Part shown: positions 1 to 5,520 of the stretch, one piece after another | How positions within the stretch are numbered: the first letter of the stretch is position 1 | How the letters are laid out: every line of letters begins with the position of its first letter | NCBI GenBank assembly: GCA_003492055.1 | Contig: DMZE01000048.1 | Span: forward strand, 1 to 5,532 | Source: Cellvibrionales bacterium | Lineage (GTDB): Bacteria > Pseudomonadota > Gammaproteobacteria > Pseudomonadales > UBA7434 | DNA length: 5,532 nucleotides | Reading direction: 5' to 3' | The notes under the pieces: generated by a model | Told to the model about the DNA's origin: nothing | The model's database searches: none | Seen by the model: the letters and a program-made list of their open reading frames with translations, nothing else | Translations under genes and position numbers: made by a program

Positions 1-462
1 TAAAAAATGTACGCCTAGGTCTGATGGTATTGAATCAAATCCACAGGAGTGAACAATTCGAGCGCCTGTTTCTTTGGCTTTTTCTTCATAACGATCTTGC
101 ATTCTTTTAATCCACTGTGCCTCACCTGTTAGGTCACAGTAGTCTGTGCCACTATCACAGCAAGCGCGAATCATTGACTCACCGTATAAGGCATAAGGTC
201 CTACTGTAGAAATAACTACCTGTGTTTGCGCACACAAACCGGCTAAAGCTTCATCATCGGCTGCATCCGCAATTAATAGTGGAATGTCAGCGGCACCCTC
301 ACCTAGCTGCGATCTTACTTCTTCGAGTTTTTGCTGAGACCGACCCGCCATGGCCCAGCGGACTTTAGAGACTCCGTATTGATCAAATAAATACTGGCTA
401 AGAATTTGACCAACAAAACTAGTGGCACCAAATACAACGATATCAAACGAAGGATTGCTCAT
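1..462 (-). CDS. Saccharopine dehydrogenase-like NAD(P)-binding oxidoreductase (trans-acting enoyl reductase type), 3' end missing
   Basis: The reading frame opens with ATG at 462-460 and runs without a stop to the left edge, giving 154 residues of a protein whose family is usually around 400 residues; the C-terminal substrate domain lies outside the window. The N-terminus is a Rossmann fold: hydrophobic strand FDIVVFGA followed by the glycine loop GATSFVG (residues 12-18), then AGR at 39-41, where the second strand ends, and STVGPY at 85-90. YCDLTGE (108-114) and GFDSIPSD (141-148) are typical of the saccharopine-dehydrogenase-like group that includes mycobacterial trans-acting enoyl reductases and many uncharacterised bacterial proteins. 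NAD(P)-dependent redox activity is therefore likely, but the substrate is unknown and lysine metabolism should not be assumed. There is no strong Shine-Dalgarno before the ATG. It lies 123 bp downstream of the DUF3429 gene and may have its own promoter. Confidence 0.85.
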   Translation of the reverse strand, partial: MSNPSFDIVVFGATSFVGQILSQYLFDQYGVSKVRWAMAGRSQQKLEEVRSQLGEGAADIPLLIADAADDEALAGLCAQTQVVISTVGPYALYGESMIRACCDSGTDYCDLTGEAQWIKRMQDRYEEKAKETGARIVHSCGFDSIPSDLGVHFL

Positions 463-543
463 AATGAATTCTTTTATAGTTTTCGATGAAGGAGATTTAT
501 TTGATAGATTTTACTTAAAATGGCTCAGTATAACTACAAGACT

Positions 544-566
544 TAACCTTTATTAAACAAAGGTTA
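544..566 (-). terminator. AT-rich hairpin after the DUF3429 gene, possible weak terminator
   Basis: A perfect 8-bp inverted repeat (TAACCTTT at 544-551, AAAGGTTA at 559-566) with a 7-base loop lies about 20 bp beyond the DUF3429 stop codon. Only two of eight pairs are G-C and no run of T follows on the minus strand, so it is not a classic intrinsic terminator. It could slow polymerase, protect the 3' end of the transcript, or be an operator for the next gene. Confidence 0.3.
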
Positions 567-585
567 GTTTGGGAGAGTAAAAATA

Positions 586-1041
586 TTAACTAGCGGCAAT
601 AACTAGTACGATAATTAGTAACGACAGTATAACTATCGCACTCACCCATTTTCGCGCCTGGTAGTAACTCTTGCTAATATGCTGTCGTTGAACGAGTTTT
701 GTATCGAGCATTAATAACCACAAAAATATAACTGCCGTGGTTAATAGAAAAGCAATACTATCGGGATAAATAAGATAAACAAACCACACTGTTAAAGTGA
801 GAATGTTACTGATTAAAAAGTTGATCTGGCTATTGGCATTATTTTCCTGCAACTGAAGCGTAACACCCCAAAGTATCCCTGCCATAAAAACACTAATCAC
901 TAACGCATACACACTTACAATATGCACTACAGACCCTAGCAATGGCAAAGTATCAATAGACAGTAAAGACAAGAGTGCACCTGCAATAAACGGCAGCGCA
1001 CCTAAATACATAAGATTAATAAACGCATTTTTATTTCGCAT
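586..1041 (-). CDS. DUF3429 family integral membrane protein
   Basis: This small hydrophobic protein has five predicted membrane segments. Numbered from an upstream TTG at 1050-1048 (154 residues), they fall near 13-31, 40-63, 76-95, 99-115 and 135-152. The features that suggest DUF3429 are the N-terminal LGALPFIAGALLSL, the YALVISVFMAGILWG stretch in helix 2 (the family has a similar ILSFxGGxxWG motif), and a C-terminal YYxxRKWVSA before the last helix. The function is unknown; it is presumably in the inner membrane. The start is uncertain. The TTG follows the dbpA stop directly, with GAGG only four bases upstream. The ATG at 1041-1039, chosen here (151 residues), has GAG four bases upstream and is the more usual initiator. 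Either way translation is probably coupled to dbpA. Confidence 0.75.
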   Translation of the reverse strand: MRNKNAFINLMYLGALPFIAGALLSLLSIDTLPLLGSVVHIVSVYALVISVFMAGILWGVTLQLQENNANSQINFLISNILTLTVWFVYLIYPDSIAFLLTTAVIFLWLLMLDTKLVQRQHISKSYYQARKWVSAIVILSLLIIVLVIAAS

Positions 1042-1050
1042 TACGCTCAA

Positions 1051-2439
1051 CTAGCCTCTAATATGACGAACACGAAAAGTACGTCCTTTTAGTTTGCCAT
1101 GCGTTATTTTATCAAGTGCAATTTGTGTTACTTCTCTTGCTACTGCAATATAAGCTCGATGATCAAAAATTTGTATCTTGCCTACTTGCCCTGCTTCGAT
1201 TTCACCCTGCGCCGTTAATGCGCCAACAATATCGCCAGCGCGGACTTTTTGCTTTTTTCCGCCATCGATTTGCAATGTTGTCATAGCCGGCTGACGCGGC
1301 GATTGATTTAATAATTCTTTTGAGGGTAATGATGATGCCGCTATTGTCTGGCCTAAATGTGCTTCTAACAATCCCAGTTTATATTTTTCATTGGCACCCA
1401 CTAAAGTACAGGCGACACCATGACTGCCTGCACGACCCGTGCGGCCAATACGATGTACATGTACATCAAGGTCACGAGCAATATGGTAATTAACAACTAC
1501 ATCTAACGCATCTATATCTAAACCACGGGCGGCAACATCGGTTGCCACAATAATATTGATACTTTTATTATCAAAGCGAACTAAAGCTTGATCACGCTGC
1601 TTTTGGTCAAGATCACCATGCAAGGACATAGCGCTAAAACCCGCTCTCTTTAACGCATCTGCTAGCGCTTGCGTTTCTAGTTTAGTGTTACAAAAAACGA
1701 CTGATGATTCTGGATCTAAATCTAATAACAATAATTGTAATGCCTGCAAGCGATGATTGTCGTTACCGACTTCATAAACACGTTGATCAATAATATTATT
1801 AGTATGCCGTGACTCTACCGCCACACGCACTGGCTTTTGCATTATTCGCTGCGCAACTGATTCTATTTCTTCAGGAAAGGTTGCACTAAATAGTAACGTT
1901 TGACGGTTAACTGGCATATCTTCAATGATGGCATCTAAGGCAGGCTGAAAACCCATTTCTAACATTCTGTCCGCCTCATCGAGAACTAATGTTTTTAGCG
2001 AATTAAAAACTAAGGTGCCTTTACGAACATGCTCCTCTATACGACCTGGCGTACCAACAATAATATGCGCACCGTGTTCTAACGATCCTACTTGAGGACC
2101 AAACGGCATGCCGCCACATAAGGTTAAAACTTTAATGTTATGGATTGACCTAGCTAAACGTCGAATTTCTTTTGCGACTTGATCGGCTAGCTCACGGGTT
2201 GGGCAAAGCACTAAGGCTTGAATTCTAAATTGCTTTACATTGAGTGAGGCCAAAAGACCTAAACCAAAGGCGGCGGTTTTTCCTGAGCCCGTTTTGCCTT
2301 GTGCAATAACATCTTCACCGGCAATTATTTTTGGCAAGCTCTGCGCTTGAATAGGCGTCATCTCGTGATAGCCTAACGTTGTTAAATTTGAAATTAACTC
2401 GGGCGCGAGCGCAAGCGATGAAAAGTCGGTAGAACTCAC
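1051..2439 (-). CDS. dbpA: ATP-dependent RNA helicase DbpA (DEAD-box, 23S rRNA-specific)
   Basis: The 462-residue product has the length of E. coli DbpA (457) and matches it throughout by recollection. RecA domain 1 carries the Q motif ending in TPIQ (28-31), motif I AQGKTGSGKT (46-55), PTRELA (80-85), TPGR (130-133), DEAD (154-157) and SAT (185-187). RecA domain 2 has VVFCNT (247-252), ATDVAARGLD (299-308) and HRIGRTGRAG (329-338). The C-terminal RRM-like domain from about 386 contains IDGGKKQKVRAGDIVGALT, the DbpA signature; in E. coli it binds hairpin 92 of 23S rRNA and directs the ATPase to late 50S subunit assembly in the cytoplasm. All catalytic motifs are intact. The start is GTG at 2439-2437. 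An in-frame TAA 21 bases upstream rules out a longer form, and no other start lies close by. AGG nine bases before the GTG is a weak ribosome site, suggesting modest expression. Confidence 0.97.
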   Translation of the reverse strand: MSSTDFSSLALAPELISNLTTLGYHEMTPIQAQSLPKIIAGEDVIAQGKTGSGKTAAFGLGLLASLNVKQFRIQALVLCPTRELADQVAKEIRRLARSIHNIKVLTLCGGMPFGPQVGSLEHGAHIIVGTPGRIEEHVRKGTLVFNSLKTLVLDEADRMLEMGFQPALDAIIEDMPVNRQTLLFSATFPEEIESVAQRIMQKPVRVAVESRHTNNIIDQRVYEVGNDNHRLQALQLLLLDLDPESSVVFCNTKLETQALADALKRAGFSAMSLHGDLDQKQRDQALVRFDNKSINIIVATDVAARGLDIDALDVVVNYHIARDLDVHVHRIGRTGRAGSHGVACTLVGANEKYKLGLLEAHLGQTIAASSLPSKELLNQSPRQPAMTTLQIDGGKKQKVRAGDIVGALTAQGEIEAGQVGKIQIFDHRAYIAVAREVTQIALDKITHGKLKGRTFRVRHIRG

Positions 2440-2482
2440 AATAAATAACCTATGTTGTTATAACGGTTGGATGCAGCAGCAA

Positions 2483-3028
2483 CTACCACATTAAATCATC
2501 GGGGATTTTAAAATCAGCGTAAGGATCATCTTCATCAACTTGATCTGTGCTTGCGCTATTATTTTCAGTTAGCATGACAACTAAACTCTCATCACGCTGT
2601 TTGATTTTTTCTGCAACTGCTGTCGGCACCAACTCATAGTGCTCGCCCAACTTAACAATCGCTATTTGCCCTTTCCCTAATTGGTTTTGGAACAATACCG
2701 AAATATGCATTTTTTTAATTTTTTTGCCGTCGACGAACTGAAAAGCAATATCACCTTTACTTCGATCGAGTCGGTTGGCTTCAATTAACTGCTTAATTTG
2801 CGCCGCAATCGCTTTAACTTGGGCCAACTCTTGGAGTGCACGATTCGTTTCTTTATCTCGTAGCGCTTTTTCATTTAGTGCCTGCTGTGCCTGTTCGCGC
2901 GCCTCATTGGCTAACTTTTGACCTTTTGGCAGCTGCTTGGCCTGCTTACGCTTTTCTTTCTCAATTTTTTTGGCCTTTTTTTTATCAACCATACCGGCGT
3001 TAAGCAGTTGATCTTGAAGTGACGCCAT
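2483..3028 (-). CDS. yaiL: DUF2058 family protein, YaiL-like
   Basis: Starting at the ATG at 3028-3026 the product has 181 residues. MASLQDQLLNAGMV at the N-terminus resembles the LQEQLLKAGLV opening of E. coli YaiL. Residues 15-80 are very rich in Lys, Glu, Gln and Ala and probably form a charged helix or coiled coil. Next comes the conserved IKQLIEANRLDRSKGDIAF region (about 78-96), then a beta-rich part, an acidic linker, and the C-terminal tail DEDDPYADFKIPDDLMW (165-181), nearly identical to YaiL. The family is cytoplasmic and sometimes labelled a nucleoprotein or polynucleotide-associated protein, but no reaction is established. The frame also opens at TTG 3043-3041, but that would add five residues absent from YaiL and absorb the GGAA ribosome site, which lies nine bases before the ATG. 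The gene is between folA and dbpA with short gaps, so co-transcription with dbpA is likely. Confidence 0.92.
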   Translation of the reverse strand: MASLQDQLLNAGMVDKKKAKKIEKEKRKQAKQLPKGQKLANEAREQAQQALNEKALRDKETNRALQELAQVKAIAAQIKQLIEANRLDRSKGDIAFQFVDGKKIKKMHISVLFQNQLGKGQIAIVKLGEHYELVPTAVAEKIKQRDESLVVMLTENNSASTDQVDEDDPYADFKIPDDLMW

Positions 3029-3058
3029 TAGCAAATGTTCCAAGTTGAAGGGGCCGTG

Positions 3059-3086
3059 ATTAAAACAGCTCGTTTAAACGCTTTAA
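3059..3086 (-). promoter_or_regulatory. Possible promoter for the YaiL-like gene containing a 10-bp palindrome
   Basis: On the minus strand, TTTAAT (3064-3059) matches five of six bases of a -10 box. It lies 16 bp after TTAAAG (3086-3081), a poor -35. The spacer holds the perfect palindrome CGTTTAAACG (3071-3080), which could be a repressor site. The element would start transcription about 25 bases before the YaiL-like ATG. In AT-rich DNA such matches are common, so this is only a candidate. Confidence 0.25.
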
Positions 3087-3587
3087 TTAAGTTGAGGCGA
3101 ATCGACGGTGCTGATACATCTTATAAGCATAGTTATGTCGCTCATCAATATCATGCTCGCCTAATAACGTGGTTTCCCAGCCACTGAGGTCAAATGCAGG
3201 TAATGTCGCCTCTCCATCAATTTCAGCCTGAACCACGGTCTCGTAAATACAGCTGGCTAACGGCAAGGCCTCAACAAAAAAGTGTACACCGCCAATCACA
3301 AAAATCTCATCACTGGTTTCAGTCGCCATTGCAATGGCACTTTCTAAGGAATCGGCCAACTCTATACCCTCGACAACCGAATAATCTGGCTGTCGGCTTA
3401 TAACAATATTACGGCGGCCTGGCAGTGCGGACTTGTGATCTTCATAGGTTTTTCTACCCATGATAATAGGCTTACCAAGCGTGGTCTTTTTAAAATGACC
3501 AAACTCATCGGGTAAATGCCAAGGAATGCCTCCCTCTTTACCAATACATCGGTTGAGTGAGCGCGCATAAATCAGTGATAACTGCAT
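3087..3587 (-). CDS. folA: Dihydrofolate reductase
   Basis: This 166-residue protein (E. coli FolA has 159) reduces dihydrofolate to tetrahydrofolate with NADPH in the cytoplasm. Family marks are the Met20-like loop ending in GGIPWHLP (19-26), KPIIMGRKTYE (39-49, NADPH binding), LPGRRNIVIS (55-64), whose Arg58 corresponds to the Arg57 that holds the folate glutamate, and VIGG (97-100) with the conserved Gly-Gly. Aligned by eye with E. coli, several ligand-site residues differ: catalytic Asp27 is Glu28, Leu28 is Phe29, Ala6 is Tyr7, Ile50 is His51, Tyr100 is Phe104 and Asp122 is Glu126. Glu at the catalytic position also occurs in vertebrate enzymes and in some trimethoprim-insensitive DfrA proteins, so activity is expected. 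The ATG start is well placed but the Shine-Dalgarno is weak. It sits 60 bp after a DUF2489 gene with no sign of transfer, so it is probably the chromosomal housekeeping copy. Confidence 0.95.
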   Translation of the reverse strand: MQLSLIYARSLNRCIGKEGGIPWHLPDEFGHFKKTTLGKPIIMGRKTYEDHKSALPGRRNIVISRQPDYSVVEGIELADSLESAIAMATETSDEIFVIGGVHFFVEALPLASCIYETVVQAEIDGEATLPAFDLSGWETTLLGEHDIDERHNYAYKMYQHRRFAST

Positions 3588-3615
3588 ATTAAACTGTTTA
3601 ACCTTACTTAAATTG

Positions 3616-3643
3616 AAAAAAACCTCTGAATCGGTAAGCTCAG
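3616..3643 (-). terminator. T7 tract after a short stem between the DUF2489 gene and folA, weak terminator or attenuator candidate
   Basis: Just past the DUF2489 stop codon the minus strand has CTGA and TCAG arms (3643-3640 and 3629-3626) around a 10-base loop, then AGAGG and seven T (3622-3616). The U-run is convincing, but the stem is only four pairs, so strong termination is unlikely. Partial attenuation before folA is possible. Confidence 0.2.
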
Positions 3644-3647
3644 CAAG

Positions 3648-4100
3648 CTATTGCGGCTGACTTAGACGCTTAGCCGCGCTTAAAACCTTATCTTTATGTT
3701 CGCCTTCTATTATCTCACGCTCATCGTTAAAACGCTTCTGCTCTTTCGCCGACAATTTACCCCAGTCTGTCAGTATCGGAATATGCGATGTCGCCATAGC
3801 CAAATTATCAAAAGCAATATAAAACTGCTGCTCAACCTCACTGAGCTTCAATACTTTAGCCAATCCCGATACTCTAATGGCCGCCTCAGTGAGTGATACT
3901 TGATCTTGCAATACGCAACTCAGCAGAATATGAATACTTTCCTGCGCTTCTCTTTTCTTATTATCTGAGTGTTGGAGCGCTTTGTTTTTCTCTATCGCTT
4001 CATTGTGCTTAAGTTTCCACAATTGCTTACAAAGTGATATTGCATAAACGCTGAGCAAGATAATGACGGCGAGCATAAAAATTTGAATATAAACTGGCAT
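3648..4100 (-). CDS. DUF2489 family protein with one N-terminal membrane helix
   Basis: The 150-residue product begins with a single hydrophobic helix (about 5-24) that lacks a signal-peptidase site and is followed by basic residues (KQLWKLKH), so it is probably anchored in the inner membrane with its body in the cytoplasm. Residues 29-53 are polar and helix-prone. The family core is ESIHILLSCVLQDQVSLTEAAIR (54-76), which resembles the ESIRxLAxALLxxQxxLTEGxIR pattern of DUF2489. It is followed by a helical region with HIPIL (106-110) and a charged C-terminal helix with NDEREIIEGEH (125-135). No catalytic residues are recognisable and the function is unknown. The ATG at 4100-4098 has an AGAGAA ribosome site at good distance. 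It is the first gene of the minus-strand block and lies directly upstream of folA, an order I recall in other gammaproteobacteria. The family call rests on memory of its pattern. Confidence 0.8.
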   Translation of the reverse strand: MPVYIQIFMLAVIILLSVYAISLCKQLWKLKHNEAIEKNKALQHSDNKKREAQESIHILLSCVLQDQVSLTEAAIRVSGLAKVLKLSEVEQQFYIAFDNLAMATSHIPILTDWGKLSAKEQKRFNDEREIIEGEHKDKVLSAAKRLSQPQ

Positions 4101-4125
4101 AACTGTTCTCTAATTAAAAGCGTCT

Positions 4126-4155
4126 TATATAAATTATCGATAATAAAAAACTTAA
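4126..4155 (-). promoter_or_regulatory. Candidate promoter of the DUF2489-folA transcript, spacer formed by a 12-bp palindrome
   Basis: On the minus strand TATATA (4131-4126) can serve as a -10 box, 18 bp after TTAAGT (4155-4150), a half-matching -35. The resulting leader would be short, ending at the ATG at 4100. Between the boxes lies the perfect palindrome ATTATCGATAAT (4133-4144), a plausible position for a repressor. It is the best promoter-like arrangement upstream of this gene, but the matches are moderate. Confidence 0.35.
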
Positions 4156-4163
4156 CGAAGTGG

Positions 4164-4196
4164 ATTAAGCCAATGCCCTGTTAGTCCGGCTTTAAT
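4164..4196. repeat. Interrupted inverted repeat upstream of the DUF2489 promoter candidate
   Basis: ATTAAGCC (4164-4171) pairs with GGCTTTAAT (4188-4196) over eight base pairs with one bulged base and a 16-base loop. No T-run follows on either strand, so it is not an intrinsic terminator. It lies just upstream of the candidate -35 box of the DUF2489 gene and could be a regulator site, or chance. Confidence 0.25.
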
Positions 4197-4311
4197 GACA
4201 TAGGCCTTAGCATTTACTGCTGATCAAAATTACAACAAATGTTTAAAGCATTGTAAAATCTCTTAAACAATTATTGCCATCTTTATTTGAAATGACTAAC
4301 TTAACTCTAAC

Positions 4312-4339
4312 GGTTTAAATTATTTTCACTGTTTAAACC
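4312..4339. repeat. Perfect 8-bp inverted repeat GGTTTAAA / TTTAAACC in the divergent spacer
   Basis: The arms at 4312-4319 and 4332-4339 are exact reverse complements, with 12 bases between them, so their centres are 20 bp apart, about two turns of the helix. The right arm is part of the palindrome GTTTAAAC (4331-4338), whose sequence also occurs at 3072-3079 after folA. The spacing suits a dimeric DNA-binding protein, but the low complexity leaves chance open. Confidence 0.35.
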
Positions 4340-4617
4340 ATCCATTATCCGCTTCAAATTAGTGCATAAAATCAGTATTTATCTACACTTAATTGAAAAG
4401 CGATTAGTAAATAAACAAGAAAAAAACTCTTCTCTTTTTATTGATACATAGGGTCAGTTTATTGCATACAAAACCTTAAAGTTAATGTATTTTAAGTCAT
4501 CCGTAGGTAAAACCCTATCGTATAAATTATTAAGAACTAACAAAAGGAATCAAAGTCTATAGCTTTAACATAAACGTAGCGGAGAGTAGTTAAATATTTA
4601 TTACCCTCTTCTATTAT

Positions 4618-4623
4618 TATAAT
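4618..4623 (+). promoter_or_regulatory. Consensus -10 box (TATAAT) before the SirB1-like gene
   Basis: TATAAT matches the sigma-70 -10 consensus exactly and would give a leader of about 20 bases before the ATG at 4651. The DNA 15-18 bp upstream (around 4595-4602) has only poor -35 matches, so the promoter may need an activator or may lie elsewhere in this AT-rich spacer. Confidence 0.35.
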
Positions 4624-4638
4624 GATTATAAAAAGCAA

Positions 4639-4644
4639 TGAGGA
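4639..4644 (+). promoter_or_regulatory. Ribosome binding site of the SirB1-like gene
   Basis: TGAGGA lies about seven bases before the ATG at 4651, the clearest Shine-Dalgarno in the window. Its TGA is also an in-frame stop upstream of that ATG, so no longer protein is possible from this frame. Confidence 0.75.
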
Positions 4645-4650
4645 TTTCAT

Positions 4651-5520
4651 ATGGATAGATGTCTCAATCCAACTCAGCAAATAAACTTGCTCGGCTCCTA
4701 TAATGACGAATCAATCTGTCTCGCAAGTGCTGCACTAGGCCTTTCTTTATTGGGTAATCAACCCATGAGTTTTTACACCGATCATCTCGCTGAACTTTCT
4801 GACGCTGTCGCGGCTTACTATGCAAGTATTGCCGGCGGTGATGTCCATGCCACTCAAGATAATGGTCAATGTCGTCATGATATTAAAAAGAAATTACGCT
4901 CCATTCAAGCGGTAGTTTACGATCAATATCACTACCACGGTAATTATGATCACTATGAAGAATTAGAAAATGCTGATTTATGCACAGTCATTGAGCGAAG
5001 AAAAGGCATGCCTATTTCACTAGGCATTATCTGTATGTATGTTGCTAAGGCACAGGGTTGGAATATTGTAGGTATTGCATTACCCGGACACTTTGTTTGC
5101 CGCCTTGAAGCCAATGGCGAACGCATTATTTTCGATCCATTCCATCATGCTAATACCGTCAATTCTGCTGAATTACGTCGCCTGTTAAAGCTCTCTCTCG
5201 GCTCTGAAGCTGAACTTAAGCCAGAACATTATCAAGCAATATCTAACCGTAAAACGCTGCTGCGATTACAAAACAATATTAAGCAGCGTCAAGTTGATAA
5301 ACACAATTTTCTCGATGCGATTATAACCTTAGATTCCATGCGTCAAATTGCGCCCGATGAAGCCGAGTTGTTGCTAGATGCTGGACAGCTGTATGCGCAA
5401 GCTAATCAGCCGCGAGCAGCCATTAACGCACTATCAAGCTATCTCTCTCATTCACCTTCACAATATGGTCGAACCAAAGCCAGCGTTCTCATGCAGCAAA
5501 TGAAACGTCAGCTAAATTAA
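4651..5520 (+). CDS. SirB1-like protein: transglutaminase-like domain plus TPR-like C-terminus
   Basis: The 289-residue product resembles the SirB1/YchA family. An N-terminal helical region (about 20-60) leads to the transglutaminase-like core: GNYDHYEELENADLCTVIERR (97-117; families usually show GN..dY.d..NsyL..VL.RR), GMPISLGIICMYVA (119-132), LPGHFVCRL (144-152) and FDPF (161-164). The residues likely to match the transglutaminase triad are Ser123 in place of Cys, His147 and Asp162; Ser instead of Cys is usual in this family, so classical transglutaminase or protease activity is doubtful. The last 80 residues (about 210-289) are helical with TPR-like spacing (AELLLDAGQLYAQANQPRAAINAL), suggesting protein binding. 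There is no signal peptide or membrane helix, so it is probably cytoplasmic. In E. coli the relative follows prmC; here it stands alone, divergent from the folA block, and its role is unknown. Confidence 0.88.
   Translation: MDRCLNPTQQINLLGSYNDESICLASAALGLSLLGNQPMSFYTDHLAELSDAVAAYYASIAGGDVHATQDNGQCRHDIKKKLRSIQAVVYDQYHYHGNYDHYEELENADLCTVIERRKGMPISLGIICMYVAKAQGWNIVGIALPGHFVCRLEANGERIIFDPFHHANTVNSAELRRLLKLSLGSEAELKPEHYQAISNRKTLLRLQNNIKQRQVDKHNFLDAIITLDSMRQIAPDEAELLLDAGQLYAQANQPRAAINALSSYLSHSPSQYGRTKASVLMQQMKRQLN

Larger units (their letters stand above)
4101..4650. other. 550-bp AT-rich divergent intergenic region without a supported gene
   Basis: This spacer separates the start of the DUF2489 gene (minus strand) from the start of the SirB1-like gene (plus strand). 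Sampled lines are near 28-30% G+C, well below the flanking genes. Reading both strands, the longest ATG frame that lies entirely within the spacer is a 25-codon plus-strand frame at 4485-4562 with no ribosome site. It holds the candidate promoters and inverted repeats listed separately, plus A and T tracts around 4418-4442 that could bend the DNA. No tRNA or recognised RNA motif was seen; a small RNA gene cannot be excluded by eye. Confidence 0.8.

Noticed and set aside
487..520. GAAGGAGA on the plus strand followed by TTG, resembling a strong ribosome site
   Set aside because: The frame after it stops after five codons and no plus-strand gene is present here, so the match is chance.
2457..2464. 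Palindrome GTTATAAC between the YaiL-like gene and dbpA
   Set aside because: It is only eight bases long, low in G+C, and has no partner promoter boxes at good spacing.
3029..3043. TTG start five codons upstream for the YaiL-like gene
   Set aside because: It would use the GGAA ribosome site as coding sequence and add residues not seen at the start of E. coli YaiL; the ATG at 3028 fits better.
3194..3403. 69-codon plus-strand open frame
   Set aside because: It lies wholly inside folA on the opposite strand, has no ribosome site, and its translation has no recognisable domain; it is a shadow of folA.
3696..3896. 66-codon plus-strand open frame
   Set aside because: It lies inside the DUF2489 gene on the opposite strand and shows no family resemblance or translation signal.
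4448..4518. Distant 7-bp inverted repeat ATAGGGT / ACCCTAT in the spacer
   Set aside because: The arms are short and 57 bases apart, with no other structure between them; chance pairing is likely.
4485..4562. 25-codon plus-strand ATG frame in the divergent spacer, Lys- and Ser-rich
   Set aside because: There is no Shine-Dalgarno before it and no leader-peptide pattern such as a run of one amino acid; frames of this length are common by chance.
4580..4611. Imperfect hairpin with AGAG/CTCT arms upstream of the SirB1-like gene
   Set aside because: The pairing is broken by bulges and the core is almost all A-T, so it would be unstable; it also lies upstream of the candidate -10 box, so it may not be transcribed.
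4622..4684. 20-codon plus-strand frame overlapping the start of the SirB1-like gene
   Set aside because: It is out of frame with the gene, has no ribosome site, and ends inside the gene; the strong Shine-Dalgarno belongs to the ATG at 4651.
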